A DNA stretch of 64,000 nt, from contig NZ_FRDF01000016.1 in NCBI RefSeq assembly GCF_900143235.1, positions 1-64,000 on the forward strand, written 5' to 3'. Numbering within the stretch: the first letter of the stretch is position 1; every line of letters begins with the position of its first letter. Position numbers and translations under genes: made by a program. The DNA is from Erythrobacter sanguineus (GTDB lineage: Bacteria; Pseudomonadota; Alphaproteobacteria; Sphingomonadales; Sphingomonadaceae). The notes beneath the pieces are model-generated. The model saw nothing but the letters and a program-made list of their open reading frames with translations. It was not told where the DNA came from and ran no database searches. Positions 1 through 11,015 of the stretch are shown here, in pieces.

Positions 1-212
1 CCCTGCCGTTCGGAACTGGTGGCGAGCAGCATTTCCTGGATGATCGTGTTCATGTCGGCTGCATCGCTCTGGGTCGCGCCGGTCAGCGGGTAGCAGCCCC
101 GCGTCCGGAACCGCACCGACCGCATCACCGGATTCTCCGCCTCGGCCACAACCTCACGAAAAATGTGAATGCTCTCGGCTTCAAGCCGCTCAAGATGGGT
201 CAAACTGCGCAT
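1..212 (-). pseudogene. cysD: Internally deleted cysD remnant (sulfate adenylyltransferase small subunit), runs off the left edge
   Basis: An open frame starting at ATG 212-210 begins [20 protein letters not shown] and continues [11 protein letters not shown], which is the standard CysD N-terminus. It then jumps directly to [16 protein letters not shown] and [15 protein letters not shown], the standard CysD C-terminus. Intact CysD is about 300 residues; here roughly 200 central residues are missing, including the SGGKDS-type PP-loop that binds ATP and the rest of the adenylyltransferase core. The frame is kept across the junction. The protein cannot make adenosine 5'-phosphosulfate. The start fits the family, and the remaining few C-terminal residues lie outside the window. 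Either a real deletion (another cysD would then be needed) or an assembly collapse. The family assignment from both halves is strong; that it is inactive is inference. Confidence 0.8.
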
Positions 213-358
213 GCGACCGCAGCTATACGCTGCGCTCGTCACGACAAGCGATTTTGCCTTTGCGCCGGGATGGCGCGCCTTGGGCTGTGGCTAACCATGT
301 CGAGACTTGCCCTCAGCTATCAGGCACGCCAGAGACGCGGGCGAAAAGGGAGAAAGAC

Positions 359-1441
359 ATGAACCAGCCAGCAGGGCCGCTGTCCGGCCTCAGGGTGATC
401 GAATTCAGTGGCATCGGCCCGGGCCCGCATGTCGCCATGTTGCTTGCCGATCTCGGCGCCGAGGTTGTGCGGATCGATCGACCCGGCACGCAGGTGAGCA
501 ATCCGGTGGTCGAGCGTGCGCGGCACCGGCTGGCGCTTGATCTCAAGAGCGAAGCAGGCAAAGCGCAAGTGCGCGACGCGGTGGCCAGCGCCGACGTGCT
601 GATCGAAGGGTTCCGTCCCGGCGTGATGGAACGGCTGGGGCTGGGGCCGGAGGAGCTGCTCGCGCTCAACCCGCGCCTCGTCTATGCCCGCATGACCGGC
701 TGGGGGCAGGACGGGCCGCTGGCGCACGCCGCGGGGCATGATATCAATTACATTGCTATCACCGGCGCGCTTGCAGCGGTCGGCAAGCCGGGTGAAACCG
801 CCACCCCGCCGCAAAATCTTGTCGGTGATTTCGGCGGCGGGTCGATGTATTGCGCCTTCGGGATCATGGCTGCGCTCTATGAACGCGAAAAGTCGGGCAA
901 GGGGCAAGTGGTCGACGCCGCGATTGTCGACGGGGCGACCAGCCTCATGAGCTTTTTCTTCGGTGTGCGCCATGCGCCGCACCTTTCCACAGCACGCGGG
1001 CAGGGCATGCTCGGCGGCGCAGCACATTTCTATCGCTGCTTTACCTGCGCCGACGGGAAGGAGATCTCGCTGGGCGCGATCGAGCCGCAGTTCTACGCGG
1101 AAATGCTCAGCCTTGCGGGCGCACCGGAGGAATTGGCGCAGGGTCAGATGAACCCTGCGAACTGGGACGATTACGCAGACAAGCTCGCCACTTTGTTCCG
1201 CACAAAATCGCAGGCCGAATGGTGCGCGTTGCTTGAAGGCTCGGACGCATGCTTTGCCCCGGTGCTTGAACTCGACGAGGCGCGCGAGCATCCGCACATG
1301 AAAGCGCGCGGCGCTTATCTGGAGCACGAGGGCGCATGGCACACGGCCCCCGCACCGCGCTTCAGCCGCACACCGGGCAGCGTTCGTTCGAGCGCGGATG
1401 ATGGCGCGGATGTGGTCGGGCGCTGGCAGGCAGGCGCCTGA
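359..1441 (+). CDS. CaiB/BaiF family III CoA-transferase, alpha-methylacyl-CoA racemase type
   Basis: 360 residues. N-terminal [26 protein letters not shown] is the nucleotide-fold start of family III CoA-transferases. GHDINY at about residue 126 and GDFGGG at about 156 match the His and Asp pair used by alpha-methylacyl-CoA racemase for proton exchange at the alpha carbon, so racemisation of 2-methylacyl-CoA in branched-chain or sterol degradation is the best guess. Start ATG 359 has a purine-rich AAGGGAGAAAG just upstream; an upstream GTG/ATG extension at 254 lacks family similarity. The stop TGA overlaps the next ATG (TGATG), so it is translationally coupled to the MaoC gene. CoA transfer cannot be excluded. 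Confidence 0.85.
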   Translation: MNQPAGPLSGLRVIEFSGIGPGPHVAMLLADLGAEVVRIDRPGTQVSNPVVERARHRLALDLKSEAGKAQVRDAVASADVLIEGFRPGVMERLGLGPEELLALNPRLVYARMTGWGQDGPLAHAAGHDINYIAITGALAAVGKPGETATPPQNLVGDFGGGSMYCAFGIMAALYEREKSGKGQVVDAAIVDGATSLMSFFFGVRHAPHLSTARGQGMLGGAAHFYRCFTCADGKEISLGAIEPQFYAEMLSLAGAPEELAQGQMNPANWDDYADKLATLFRTKSQAEWCALLEGSDACFAPVLELDEAREHPHMKARGAYLEHEGAWHTAPAPRFSRTPGSVRSSADDGADVVGRWQAGA

Positions 1442-1890
1442 TGGCGGGCAAGTTCTTTGACGAATGGGTTGTCGGCGAGCGGATCGAGCACGAGATCCGC
1501 CGTACGGTGACCGAGACCGACAATCTCCTGTTCTCGACCATGACCCACAATCCGCAGCCGCTGCACCTCGATGTCGAGGCAGCCAAGGCCAGCGGTTACG
1601 GGCAGATACTGGTGAATTCGACCTTCACTTTTGCGCTGCTGGTTGGCCTGTCGGTGGGCGATACGACGCTGGGCACGCTGGTGGCCAACCTCGGCTTCGA
1701 CAAGGTGGTGACGCCCAAGCCGGTGTTCATCGGCGATACCTTGCGCGCGGTTAGCGAAGTCAAGGAACTGCGCGCCAGCAAGTCACGAGCCGATGCCGGG
1801 ATCGTCACCTGGGTCCATGAAATGTGGAACCAGCGCGATGAAGTGGTGTGCAGGTGCGAGCGGTCAGCCCTGATCCAGCGGCGTGGCTGA
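1441..1890 (+). CDS. MaoC-like hotdog-fold enoyl-CoA hydratase
   Basis: 149 residues, single hotdog domain. The segment HNPQPLHLD (about residues 35-43) corresponds to the catalytic loop of MaoC/(R)-enoyl-CoA hydratases; the usual Asp of D-x4-H is Asn here, as in the N-x-Q-P-L-H subfamily. Predicted to add or remove water on an acyl-CoA in the same pathway as the racemase upstream, with which it shares a TGATG junction. Its last 27 bases overlap the convergent efflux lipoprotein gene. The substrate is unknown. Confidence 0.8.
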   Translation: MAGKFFDEWVVGERIEHEIRRTVTETDNLLFSTMTHNPQPLHLDVEAAKASGYGQILVNSTFTFALLVGLSVGDTTLGTLVANLGFDKVVTPKPVFIGDTLRAVSEVKELRASKSRADAGIVTWVHEMWNQRDEVVCRCERSALIQRRG

Positions 1891-3309
1891 GGCCCTGACT
1901 TCTCCGCCCAGCGCCTGCCACAACAGGATCCGCGCGCGCAACGCGCGGCCCATCGCTGCCGCCGAGCGCTCGCCGCTGGCATCGGCTGCGCGCCGGGCTT
2001 CGAGCACTTCGAGGAAGCTGGCCAGCCCGGCGCGATAACGGGTTTCGGCAAGGCTCGCCGCACGGGTGAGCTGGTCGCTTTCATTCACCGCCAGTCGGGA
2101 TTCGGTATCGGCGGCAGCCACGATGCCGTAAGCTGCCTCGGCATCGCCCAGCGCCTGAAACACCGCTCCCCGATAGGCGGCAAAGGCGGCGCGCTTGTCA
2201 GCGGCGGCGGCATCGATCCCGGCACCCACGCGCCCGAAATCGAGCAACGGCCCGGCGATCCCGGCGGTCAATGTGCCGACGATCGAATCGTTGAAGAAAT
2301 CCTCGGGATCGAAAGCCAGCAGGCCGATCACGCCCGACAGCGTGATCCGCGGGAAGCGTGCACGCGCAGCGGCGGCGAGATCGGCATCGCTCGCCGCAAG
2401 GTTGGCGGCTGCAGCGGCGACATCGGGCCGGTTGGCAAGCAGGTCTGATGGCAGCGCGGCGGGTGCTTCGGGGAGCGCCAGTGACGACACCGGAGCAGCC
2501 AGCGCCGTGCGCACGGCCGCGCCGTCCTGCCCGGTCAAGGTCACCAGCCGCCCGGTCAGGCGCGCGCGCTCGCTTTCAAGCGCGGCGAGGCGCACCTGCG
2601 ACGAACTGGCGGTTGCTTCGGCCCGCACCCGGTCGAAACCCGGCGCAATACCGGCATCCTCGCGAACCTTTGCCAGCCCCGCGAGCTGCTGGGCCGCGGT
2701 GATATCGGCCTGGATTGCAGCGGTGCGCGCATCAAGCACGCGCCAGTCGGTAACGCTCGCGGCAATTTCAGCCAGCAGCGCCAGCCGCACGCCCTGCGCC
2801 TGCGCACTGGCAGCATCGATCCGGGCAATCGCAGCGCGTTCCTGTGCCTTCAGCTGCCCGAAGATATCGGGATCCCAGCTGGCGGCGATATTGGCGCCGT
2901 AGGATGTCTGTTCGCGCGGAATGAAACCCTGCTGCCCTGCTTGCCCGAATTGTGCGGGGTTGATGCGGTTGCGGGTGATCTCAGAACCTGCGGCGATGTT
3001 GGGCATTCGCTCTGCACCAGCGCGGCGTACGCCTGCACGCGCGGCCTCGATACGCGCAGCCGCTTCTGCGAGGCTCGGCGCGTTGGCCAGCGCGGCGCCC
3101 GATAATGCGCGATAGGCCGGATCATCCTGCGGCAAGAGCGCGGCCAGGCTGCTCCCCGACGCCGGGTCGGGCAGGAAGAAGTAGTTTTCGGGCAGCGCCG
3201 GTATCGGCGTCGCGATCTCTGGCGCGGGTTGCATCACGCAGGCGGCCAGCACCAGCGGCAGCAGTGCCGCGCTGGCGATCGGACCAAGCTTTGGGGAAAC
3301 GGGGCGCAT
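1864..3309 (-). CDS. NodT-family outer-membrane efflux lipoprotein (TolC-like)
   Basis: 481 residues from ATG 3309. The N-terminus carries a lipoprotein signal with lipobox LAAC, followed by two outer-membrane-efflux-protein repeats rich in Ala, Arg and Glu, as expected for the TolC alpha-barrel. A longer frame to 3405 would hide the signal peptide and overlap the upstream gene, so 3309 is preferred; it begins only four bases after the stop of the membrane-fusion gene. It supplies the outer-membrane duct for the ABC exporter encoded upstream, making the operon a full tripartite system. The 3' end overlaps the convergent MaoC gene. Confidence 0.88.
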   Translation of the reverse strand: MRPVSPKLGPIASAALLPLVLAACVMQPAPEIATPIPALPENYFFLPDPASGSSLAALLPQDDPAYRALSGAALANAPSLAEAAARIEAARAGVRRAGAERMPNIAAGSEITRNRINPAQFGQAGQQGFIPREQTSYGANIAASWDPDIFGQLKAQERAAIARIDAASAQAQGVRLALLAEIAASVTDWRVLDARTAAIQADITAAQQLAGLAKVREDAGIAPGFDRVRAEATASSSQVRLAALESERARLTGRLVTLTGQDGAAVRTALAAPVSSLALPEAPAALPSDLLANRPDVAAAAANLAASDADLAAAARARFPRITLSGVIGLLAFDPEDFFNDSIVGTLTAGIAGPLLDFGRVGAGIDAAAADKRAAFAAYRGAVFQALGDAEAAYGIVAAADTESRLAVNESDQLTRAASLAETRYRAGLASFLEVLEARRAADASGERSAAAMGRALRARILLWQALGGEVRASATPLDQG

Positions 3310-3313
3310 CGCC

Positions 3314-4306
3314 TTAGCCCTCCGTATCCGCCGGCGCATCCTTGGCTGGGATGAAGGCGTCCACTTGCTGACCGACGCGGAAATCGTCGCTTTCGGGCAA
3401 GGCATAGATCAGTTGCACGACCCGTACATCGACCCGTTCGGCGGCGCTGTTGGTGAGCGAACGCTTGGGCACCACCTGCGGCTCCGCGCGCACAAAGGCG
3501 GCATTGACGTGGAGCTCGGCCGCCCCGCGCGGGCTGACCACTGCCGGTGCGCCGAGCTTGACCCGCGCAGCCTCGTTCTCGTCGATATCGATGCGCACGT
3601 GAAGCGGATCAGTATCGCCCATCTGGATGAAGGGCTGGGTGTTGCCGCCGCCTTGTGTGGCAACGAATTCGCCCGGGCGGATATTGACGGCCAGTATCTC
3701 CCCGGCAATCGGCGCGCGCACGGTCAGGCGCTCGATCTCGGTGCGGGCAGCTGCGGCGGCGGCCTGCGTCGCGGCAAGGCGGGCGCGGGCAAGGCCGAGG
3801 CGGCTGGTGGCCGCGGCTTCCTCACCTTCGGCGCGGATCACTTCGGCGCGGCTGACGGCGGCAGGGTCGGTCAGGCTGCGGTAGAGATCGAGCTGCTGGC
3901 GGGCGGTCCGCTCTGCCGCCATCGCCTCACTAATGGCCGCACGCGCCTCGCTGATCGCGGCGGCGGCCTGCGTCAGGCTGGCGCGGGCGGCGCGGGCATC
4001 GACGGTGAACAGCACTTCGCCCTGGGCCACCCTGTCGCCCGGCTTGACCCTTACATCGGTTACCAGACCCGACAGCGCCGAGCCGATGTCGATGACCTCG
4101 CTCGCCGGTTCGACGATGCCTGCCCCGGCCACGCGTGGCGCATTGGCCAGCGCGCCGACCGCCTTGGGCGGCTGTTCGGCCGGTTCGACGGTGTCCCTGT
4201 TGGGCAGTTTGCCGATGATGAACCAGGCCGCCATGATCACCCCGACCACCGCAATGATCGGCAGGATCTGGCGCGAGAAACTCAGATTGCGGGGCAGGAG
4301 AGCCAT
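3314..4306 (-). CDS. HlyD/DevB-like periplasmic membrane-fusion (adaptor) protein
   Basis: 330 residues. One N-terminal membrane anchor (about residues 14-31), then a lipoyl half-motif around IGSALSGLVTDVRVKPGDRV, a long Ala/Glu/Arg coiled-coil hairpin (about 105-195), the second lipoyl half (VRAPIAGEILAVNIRPGE) and a beta-barrel domain. This is the architecture of adaptors that link an inner-membrane transporter to a TolC-type duct. Set between the ATPase gene (54 bases upstream) and the NodT lipoprotein gene (4 bases downstream), it most likely works with the DevC-like permease. Substrate not evident. Confidence 0.88.
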   Translation of the reverse strand: MALLPRNLSFSRQILPIIAVVGVIMAAWFIIGKLPNRDTVEPAEQPPKAVGALANAPRVAGAGIVEPASEVIDIGSALSGLVTDVRVKPGDRVAQGEVLFTVDARAARASLTQAAAAISEARAAISEAMAAERTARQQLDLYRSLTDPAAVSRAEVIRAEGEEAAATSRLGLARARLAATQAAAAAARTEIERLTVRAPIAGEILAVNIRPGEFVATQGGGNTQPFIQMGDTDPLHVRIDIDENEAARVKLGAPAVVSPRGAAELHVNAAFVRAEPQVVPKRSLTNSAAERVDVRVVQLIYALPESDDFRVGQQVDAFIPAKDAPADTEG

Positions 4307-4360
4307 GATGTCCTCGGGTTGCGGGAGAAAGGGATAGCGCTGCGCGAAGGGTGGGGGGCA

Positions 4361-5110
4361 TCAGTGATCATCGGGCATGTCCTTGCCGTCATGGGTGATG
4401 CGCCCGTCCTCGAGCACGATGATACGGTCGGCGAGATCGAAGATACGGTTGTCGTGGGTAACGATGATGCAGGCGCGATCGGGAGCGACCGCGACTTCGC
4501 GCAGCAGGTCCATCACCCGCCGGCCCGAACGCGCATCGAGCGCGGCGGTTGGTTCGTCGCAGACGACGAGGCGCGGTTCGTGCACCAGCGCGCGGGCAAT
4601 GGCGACGCGCTGCTGCTGCCCGCCCGAAAGCTGGCGCGGCAGCTTGTCCGCCTGATCGAGGATGTTGAGCTTTTCGAGCAGCACCTTGGCCCGTTCGCGC
4701 GCTTCGTTCACGGCCATGCCCTTGGCGATCAGCGGCACTGCGGCATTGGCGGCGGCATCGATCGAGGGGATGAGATTGTACTGCTGGAAGATAAAGCCGA
4801 TATTGTTGAGACGGAAATTGACCAGCTCGGTGTCCGTCAGCTTGTAGATGTCGGTGCCGAACACCTTCACCTCTCCCGCCGTCGGATAGAGGATGCCGCA
4901 CATGATCGAGATCAGCGTGGTCTTGCCCGATCCGCTTTCGCCCACGACATAGGTCATCTCGCCCGAACGGACGTCGGCGTCGATCCCGTGCAGCACGCGG
5001 ATGGTGGTCTGCCCGGCCTCGAAATCGCGGGTGATGCCGCGCGCACAGATCGCAGATTGCGGGTCGCAGCCGCCGATCGCCTGGGTGTTCATGATGGCCG
5101 TCTCGCTCAC
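4361..5110 (-). CDS. ABC transporter ATP-binding protein (MacB/LolD/DevA type)
   Basis: 249 residues. Walker A GESGSGKTT (about residue 57), Q-loop region, signature LSGGQQQR, Walker B LVVCDEPTAALD and the switch histidine in IIVTHD are all intact, so it should hydrolyse ATP. The type belongs to the MacB/LolD/DevA group that pairs with FtsX-fold permeases. The ATG overlaps the permease stop by four bases (ATGA), indicating coupled translation. It energises the export system of this operon. Confidence 0.92.
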   Translation of the reverse strand: MSETAIMNTQAIGGCDPQSAICARGITRDFEAGQTTIRVLHGIDADVRSGEMTYVVGESGSGKTTLISIMCGILYPTAGEVKVFGTDIYKLTDTELVNFRLNNIGFIFQQYNLIPSIDAAANAAVPLIAKGMAVNEARERAKVLLEKLNILDQADKLPRQLSGGQQQRVAIARALVHEPRLVVCDEPTAALDARSGRRVMDLLREVAVAPDRACIIVTHDNRIFDLADRIIVLEDGRITHDGKDMPDDH

Positions 5111-6243
5111 CGGAACACCGAAGCCGGTTCGGTCTTGAGCACGCTGCGGATCGCAATCAGGCCGGTAATGGCGAGAATGATCACCACCGCCACGAAGCTG
5201 ATGAGCGGGATCTGCCAGGGGATGTAGAAGCCCTTGAAGAAGGGGTTGGAGGAAAAGGCGGAGATGAACAGCACCGTCCCGATCACGCCCAGCGCATAGC
5301 CGATCAGCCCGACCAGCCCGGCCTGCGCGCCGACCATCGTAATGATCTTGCCATTGGTGACGCCGATCGCCTTCAGGGCCCCGAACTGCTTGATGTTGTC
5401 GCGGATGAACAGGCTGAAGGTCAGCCCGACAATGGCCACGCCGACGACGAAGCCGAGGAACACGGTGATGCCGAAATTGGTCGGGATGCCGGTGTTCTCG
5501 ATGATGAAATTGACCCCGGCCTGAGCGAATTCGTCACGCGTGCGGGCCTTGAGGCCGGTCTCCCGTTCGATCCGGGCGGCGACATCGGAGGGGGTTTGTC
5601 CTTCGCTCACCCCGACCAGCACGAAGCTCAGGCGGTTGCGCGTGCCGGGGACGAAATTCAGCGCGTTGGAATAGCGGGTGTAAAGCACCACCGTGCTGGT
5701 GAAGCTGGGAATGGCATCGGCAACCCCGCGGATCACCGCGCGCTGGTCATTAAGTTCAAGCCGCTCGCCCACGGGATCGATTTCCGATGGGAAGAAATTC
5801 AGCGCGCCAGTATCATCAACCGCGACCGCATCAGGCGCGAACAGCACCGATTTATCGCCTTTGGCCATGCGTTCAGGCAGGCCGATCAGCGTCGCATCAT
5901 CGACCCCGATCACCGCCACGCCTTCAAGATCGCCTTCCCTGGTGCGCACAGTGGCCTGTGCGCGCAGATGCGGCACAGCCCATTCGACGCCTTTGACCGA
6001 TCGCACCTTGTCGAGCGCGGTCGGAGGCATGGCATAGCTGACATCGGTGGTGCGGCTGACCGGATCCATCACCCAGACCTCCGCCTCGGGGGCGTTGTAG
6101 ACGCCGCTGGCCCCGCGCTGCACCAGATTGACGAAGATTGTCATCTGCTGGGTGATCAGCAGCGTCGAAAAGGCGATGCCGAACAGCAGCCCGTAGAACT
6201 TCTGGGCATCGCCGGTAAGCATCCTGATGGCTATCCAGAGCAC
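5107..6243 (-). CDS. ABC exporter permease, DevC/FtsX-like
   Basis: 378 residues from GTG 6243, which gives the usual N-terminus with one transmembrane helix (FYGLLFGIAFSTLLITQQ), a large periplasmic MacB-like domain (about 45-230) and three C-terminal helices. This is the DevC/MacB mechanotransmission layout. First gene of a four-gene export operon, divergent from a TetR regulator; two palindromes sit 58-91 bases upstream. A later in-frame ATG at 6222 is possible but would shorten the first helix context. The cargo may be a lipid, glycolipid or amphiphile by analogy with DevBCA, which is inference only. Confidence 0.85.
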   Translation of the reverse strand: MLWIAIRMLTGDAQKFYGLLFGIAFSTLLITQQMTIFVNLVQRGASGVYNAPEAEVWVMDPVSRTTDVSYAMPPTALDKVRSVKGVEWAVPHLRAQATVRTREGDLEGVAVIGVDDATLIGLPERMAKGDKSVLFAPDAVAVDDTGALNFFPSEIDPVGERLELNDQRAVIRGVADAIPSFTSTVVLYTRYSNALNFVPGTRNRLSFVLVGVSEGQTPSDVAARIERETGLKARTRDEFAQAGVNFIIENTGIPTNFGITVFLGFVVGVAIVGLTFSLFIRDNIKQFGALKAIGVTNGKIITMVGAQAGLVGLIGYALGVIGTVLFISAFSSNPFFKGFYIPWQIPLISFVAVVIILAITGLIAIRSVLKTEPASVFR

Positions 6244-6300
6244 GCTGGGGGACCTTTACGAGCAGACGGGGTTGCGTGAGTGGGCGAATCAAAGCATTAT

Positions 6301-6334
6301 TGAACGGTTGCGTTTAAATGAACGGAGTCGTTCA
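6301..6334. promoter_or_regulatory. Two tandem palindromic operators between the TetR gene and the ABC export operon
   Basis: TGAACG-N4-CGTTTA at 6301-6316 and TGAACG-N4-CGTTCA at 6319-6334 are an imperfect and a perfect inverted repeat set 18 bases apart. They lie between the divergent permease and TetR genes, and the second covers the likely ribosome-binding GGAG of the TetR gene. This is the layout expected for an autoregulating TetR repressor that also controls the exporter. Confidence 0.65.
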
Positions 6335-6336
6335 CT

Positions 6337-7011
6337 TTGTCAATCGGCGGTTCGCCAGAAAAAACAGGTTTTTGCGTCCCGCGCCGTGCGGGCCGTCCGC
6401 TCGACTCGGTCAAACGGCGTGCGATTATCGAAGCCGCCGCGCAGCATTTTTTTCACGGCGGCTTCGCTGCCACCGCGATCGAACAGGTCGCCGCCGATGC
6501 CGGGGTTTCCAAGGTCACGATCTACAATCAGTTCGGTGACAAGCGTGCCCTGTTTACGGCTGCGGTCGAATTCGAATGTGAAAAGATGCGCGGACATTTC
6601 TCGCTCGATGCTTTGCCTTCGGGCCCGATCCGCGAGCGTCTCATCGCGATTGCCGAGGTGATGTCCGCCTTCCTGTTCCGACCCGAGATGATCCAGTTCG
6701 AACGCCGCATCGCTGCCGAAACCGAACATGATCCGGCAATCGGTGAGGCTTTTCTTGCGGCCGGACCACGGCGGATGAAAGATGGATTTGCCGCCTATCT
6801 GCGGCGCGCGGTAGAGGCCGGAGAGCTGGTGATCGAAGATGCCGAGCTGGCTGCCGAACAATTCGTTTCGATGTGCAAGGGCATGGGTGATCTCGAGCGC
6901 CGCTTCGGCGCCGACGTCAGCCCGGAAAGCCGGCAGTCCCGCATTATCGGTGCGGTCGATGTGTTCCTTGCCGCCTATGGTGGGCCCGGCGCGCGCAGCG
7001 GACATCGATAA
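6337..7011 (+). CDS. TetR/AcrR family transcriptional regulator
   Basis: 224 residues. N-terminal helix-turn-helix (about residues 27-72: AIIEAAAQHFF, then VAADAGVSKVTIYNQF) and an all-alpha ligand-binding C-terminal domain with an RPEMIQFERRIAAE region typical of AcrR-type regulators. The only in-frame start after the stop at 6319 is TTG 6337, with GGAG nine bases before it. It is divergent from the ABC export operon and overlaps one of two palindromes, so it probably represses both itself and the exporter until a ligand binds. The ligand is unknown. Confidence 0.85.
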   Translation: MSIGGSPEKTGFCVPRRAGRPLDSVKRRAIIEAAAQHFFHGGFAATAIEQVAADAGVSKVTIYNQFGDKRALFTAAVEFECEKMRGHFSLDALPSGPIRERLIAIAEVMSAFLFRPEMIQFERRIAAETEHDPAIGEAFLAAGPRRMKDGFAAYLRRAVEAGELVIEDAELAAEQFVSMCKGMGDLERRFGADVSPESRQSRIIGAVDVFLAAYGGPGARSGHR

Positions 7012-7062
7012 TCCGCATCATCCTGTTCGAAAATTAGCATCACCGCGGCCCGCGTGCATTAT

Positions 7063-7090
7063 CTTGCCATTCACCCTGCGCGCCCTACAT
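7063..7090 (+). promoter_or_regulatory. RpoH (heat-shock)-like promoter of ftsH
   Basis: CTTG at 7063-7066, 17 bases, then CCTACAT at 7084-7090 fits the alphaproteobacterial RpoH pattern CTTG-N17-CYTATNT with one mismatch in the -10 part. It sits 27 bases before the ftsH start. ftsH is a known RpoH target in related bacteria; the site here is inferred from sequence only. Confidence 0.5.
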
Positions 7091-7117
7091 TGAACGGGTG
7101 AGAAAGGAATCCAGCCG

Positions 7118-9088
<1,971 letters not shown>

Positions 9089-9110
9089 CCCGATCTTGTC
9101 CTGATTTTGA

Positions 9111-9140
9111 GGGCGTCCGGAGCGATCCGGGCGCCCTTTT
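9111..9140 (+). terminator. Rho-independent terminator after ftsH
   Basis: GGGCGTCCGGA and TCCGGGCGCCC form an 11-pair stem (one G-T pair) with a GCGA loop, followed by TTTT. Confidence 0.8.
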
Positions 9141-9149
9141 CATCGGCAT

Positions 9150-10202
9150 TCAGAACGCCCCCAGCACCAGCAGGGCCTGCAGGAACAACAGCAGCACGAT
9201 GGTGATGAAGAACAACAGCAGGAAGAAGCGCCACAGGGCTGAAAGCCGGGTCAGGCCATAGGCATGCTTCAACTGCTTGTAGAGGTGCAGCGGGGCCGCA
9301 ATCGCAAACAGCGTGAAGGCCCAGCCGAGGCCGCCGGGAAGGGCGCTGATGATCGACATGGCGATAAACAACAGCGACATGAACGCCAGCGAATAGGTTA
9401 CAAACACGGCGTGGTCATAGGCCTTGAACTTGCGACGCCATGCGAACAGCAGCCAGACGAAGGGGATCGACAGCGGGATCAGCAGCCAGCTGAACTTATA
9501 TCCGTTGGCCTGCATCTTGTAGAGCATCAGGCCGGGGTTCTTCTGCCACTTCTCGACCATTCCGCGGTCGATTGTCTCGATCCCCGTCACGTTGACCTCG
9601 ATCCCGTCTTTCGCCGTCGCCTTATTCGGGCGGCCGTCGAGCACCATGTTCAGTCCCTTGAGCTCGCTGTCGATCTCGGCCTTGCGCGGATCGGTCTCGC
9701 TCAGGTTGTTGCCCTCCTCCTCAAGCGTGGTGATCTGATCGCGGATATTGTTCTGAAAGGCGCTACCCTCGCCCGTGCCGAAGAAGTTGCCCGACAGGTC
9801 GGCCGGGGCGGAAAGGCCCACCATCTGGAACACCGCGAACATCGCGAAGACCGCGAACAGGAACATCGCCATCGGGCTGACGAACTTGGCGCGCTCGCCT
9901 TCGATGTAGCGGCGGGTGAGCTGGCCCGGCTTGAAGGCCAGCAGCGGCAAGGTGTTCCACAGCTTGCCATCGAGATGCAAAACGCCGTGCATGATATCGT
10001 GGCCGATTGCCGCAAGGCTGCGGTGGACATGCGCCTTCTGGCCGCATTGCCCGCAGTAATGGCCCGTCACCATGGCCCCGCAATTGGCGCATTCCGCTGG
10101 CGAATGCGGCGCGCCGGATGCCTCGCCATGGGCCGGCTCCACCACCCGGCCGAACAATCCGCCTTCGATGACCGCGCCGATCCCTTCACCTACACCATTC
10201 AT
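9150..10202 (-). CDS. DUF3667 domain membrane protein with N-terminal zinc ribbon
   Basis: 350 residues. Near residue 38 a CANCG ... CGQCG pair of CxxC motifs forms a zinc ribbon. It is followed by the DUF3667 core (HGVLHLDGKLWNTLPLLAFKPGQLTRRYIEGERAKFVSPMAMFLFAVF split over residues 70-115), a hydrophilic segment of about 100 residues, and four hydrophobic helices in the C-terminal half. Function unknown; the family is common in Sphingomonadales and Bacteroidetes. It is convergent with ftsH and 80 bases downstream of the ParA-like gene on the same strand, so the two may be co-transcribed. Confidence 0.8.
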   Translation of the reverse strand: MNGVGEGIGAVIEGGLFGRVVEPAHGEASGAPHSPAECANCGAMVTGHYCGQCGQKAHVHRSLAAIGHDIMHGVLHLDGKLWNTLPLLAFKPGQLTRRYIEGERAKFVSPMAMFLFAVFAMFAVFQMVGLSAPADLSGNFFGTGEGSAFQNNIRDQITTLEEEGNNLSETDPRKAEIDSELKGLNMVLDGRPNKATAKDGIEVNVTGIETIDRGMVEKWQKNPGLMLYKMQANGYKFSWLLIPLSIPFVWLLFAWRRKFKAYDHAVFVTYSLAFMSLLFIAMSIISALPGGLGWAFTLFAIAAPLHLYKQLKHAYGLTRLSALWRFFLLLFFITIVLLLFLQALLVLGAF

Positions 10203-10283
10203 CGCCAGCGCCCTTTCGTCCTTTGTGACAGCGCAATTGTGACGGTAAAAATCAGCCGAGACCAGCCGCGCCTATGCCTGCCG

Positions 10284-11015
10284 CTATCGCGAAGCGAGCT
10301 TGCGTTCGATGGCGGTCCACAATTGGGCAAAGCTGCGCGTGGCCGGGGCGCGCGGCGCAAAGGCGCCCACCGGCTTGCGTTCGACCGCGCATTGTTCGAC
10401 CGCGCTTGCCAGCGGGATCGCGGGCCATTTCGGATTGGCCGTGCGGGCATCGCGGTGCAGCGTGCGGCGAAGGTCGATCATCGACAGCACTGGCAGGATC
10501 GGCGGATGGCCCTTGCCCGACCCGCGCACTTCCTCGACCACCACCTCAAGAGCGCGGGACGACAGCGGCGAGGGCGGCAGCGGCACGATCACCAGATCGG
10601 CGGCACGCATCACCTGCGCGCTCACCTCGTTGAGCACCGGCGGGCAGTCGAAGATGATCCGATCGTAGTTTCTGGTCAGCCCTTCGACCAGCTTGAGGAG
10701 GCGTTTCTTCTTGCCCAGCCGATCAAGCTGACGGCCCAGCGTGCGGATGCTTTCATCGGCGGGTAGCAGATCGAGATTGGTGTAGCCGGTGGTCTGGATC
10801 AGCCTGGCCGGATCGACCCCGTCAGCAAACACGCTTTCGGCCGCGCGCTTCTTCTTCGGATCAATCCCGAGCAGAAAGCCCGAGCCATTGGCCGGATCGA
10901 GATCCCACAGCAGCGTCTTGCGACGCGAGATGTTGGCCGCGCACCACGCCAGATTGACCGCCAGCGTCGTTTTCCCGACCCCGCCCTTCACGCTGTAGAC
11001 CGCAATTGTTGCCAT
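10284..11015 (-). CDS. Orphan ParA/MinD-family ATPase
   Basis: 243 residues. Starts MATIAVYSVKGGVGKTTLAVNLA with the deviant Walker A (KGGVGKTT) of ParA/Soj/MinD ATPases; LLWDLDPANGSG and IIFDCPPVL are the A' and B motifs. No ParB, parS-like array, plasmid replication gene or chemotaxis gene lies beside it, so this is not an obvious chromosome-partition locus. It may position a protein complex, or work with the DUF3667 protein downstream. Family sure, role unknown. Confidence 0.85.
   Translation of the reverse strand: MATIAVYSVKGGVGKTTLAVNLAWCAANISRRKTLLWDLDPANGSGFLLGIDPKKKRAAESVFADGVDPARLIQTTGYTNLDLLPADESIRTLGRQLDRLGKKKRLLKLVEGLTRNYDRIIFDCPPVLNEVSAQVMRAADLVIVPLPPSPLSSRALEVVVEEVRGSGKGHPPILPVLSMIDLRRTLHRDARTANPKWPAIPLASAVEQCAVERKPVGAFAPRAPATRSFAQLWTAIERKLASR

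Noticed and set aside
2195..2902. Long open frames antisense to the efflux lipoprotein, and similar long opposite frames at 3365-5227, 7085-8881, 11215-12561 and 39441-43395
   Set aside because: Composition (Arg/His/Gln-rich) and lack of family motifs show they are shadows caused by high GC; the opposite strands have clear domains.
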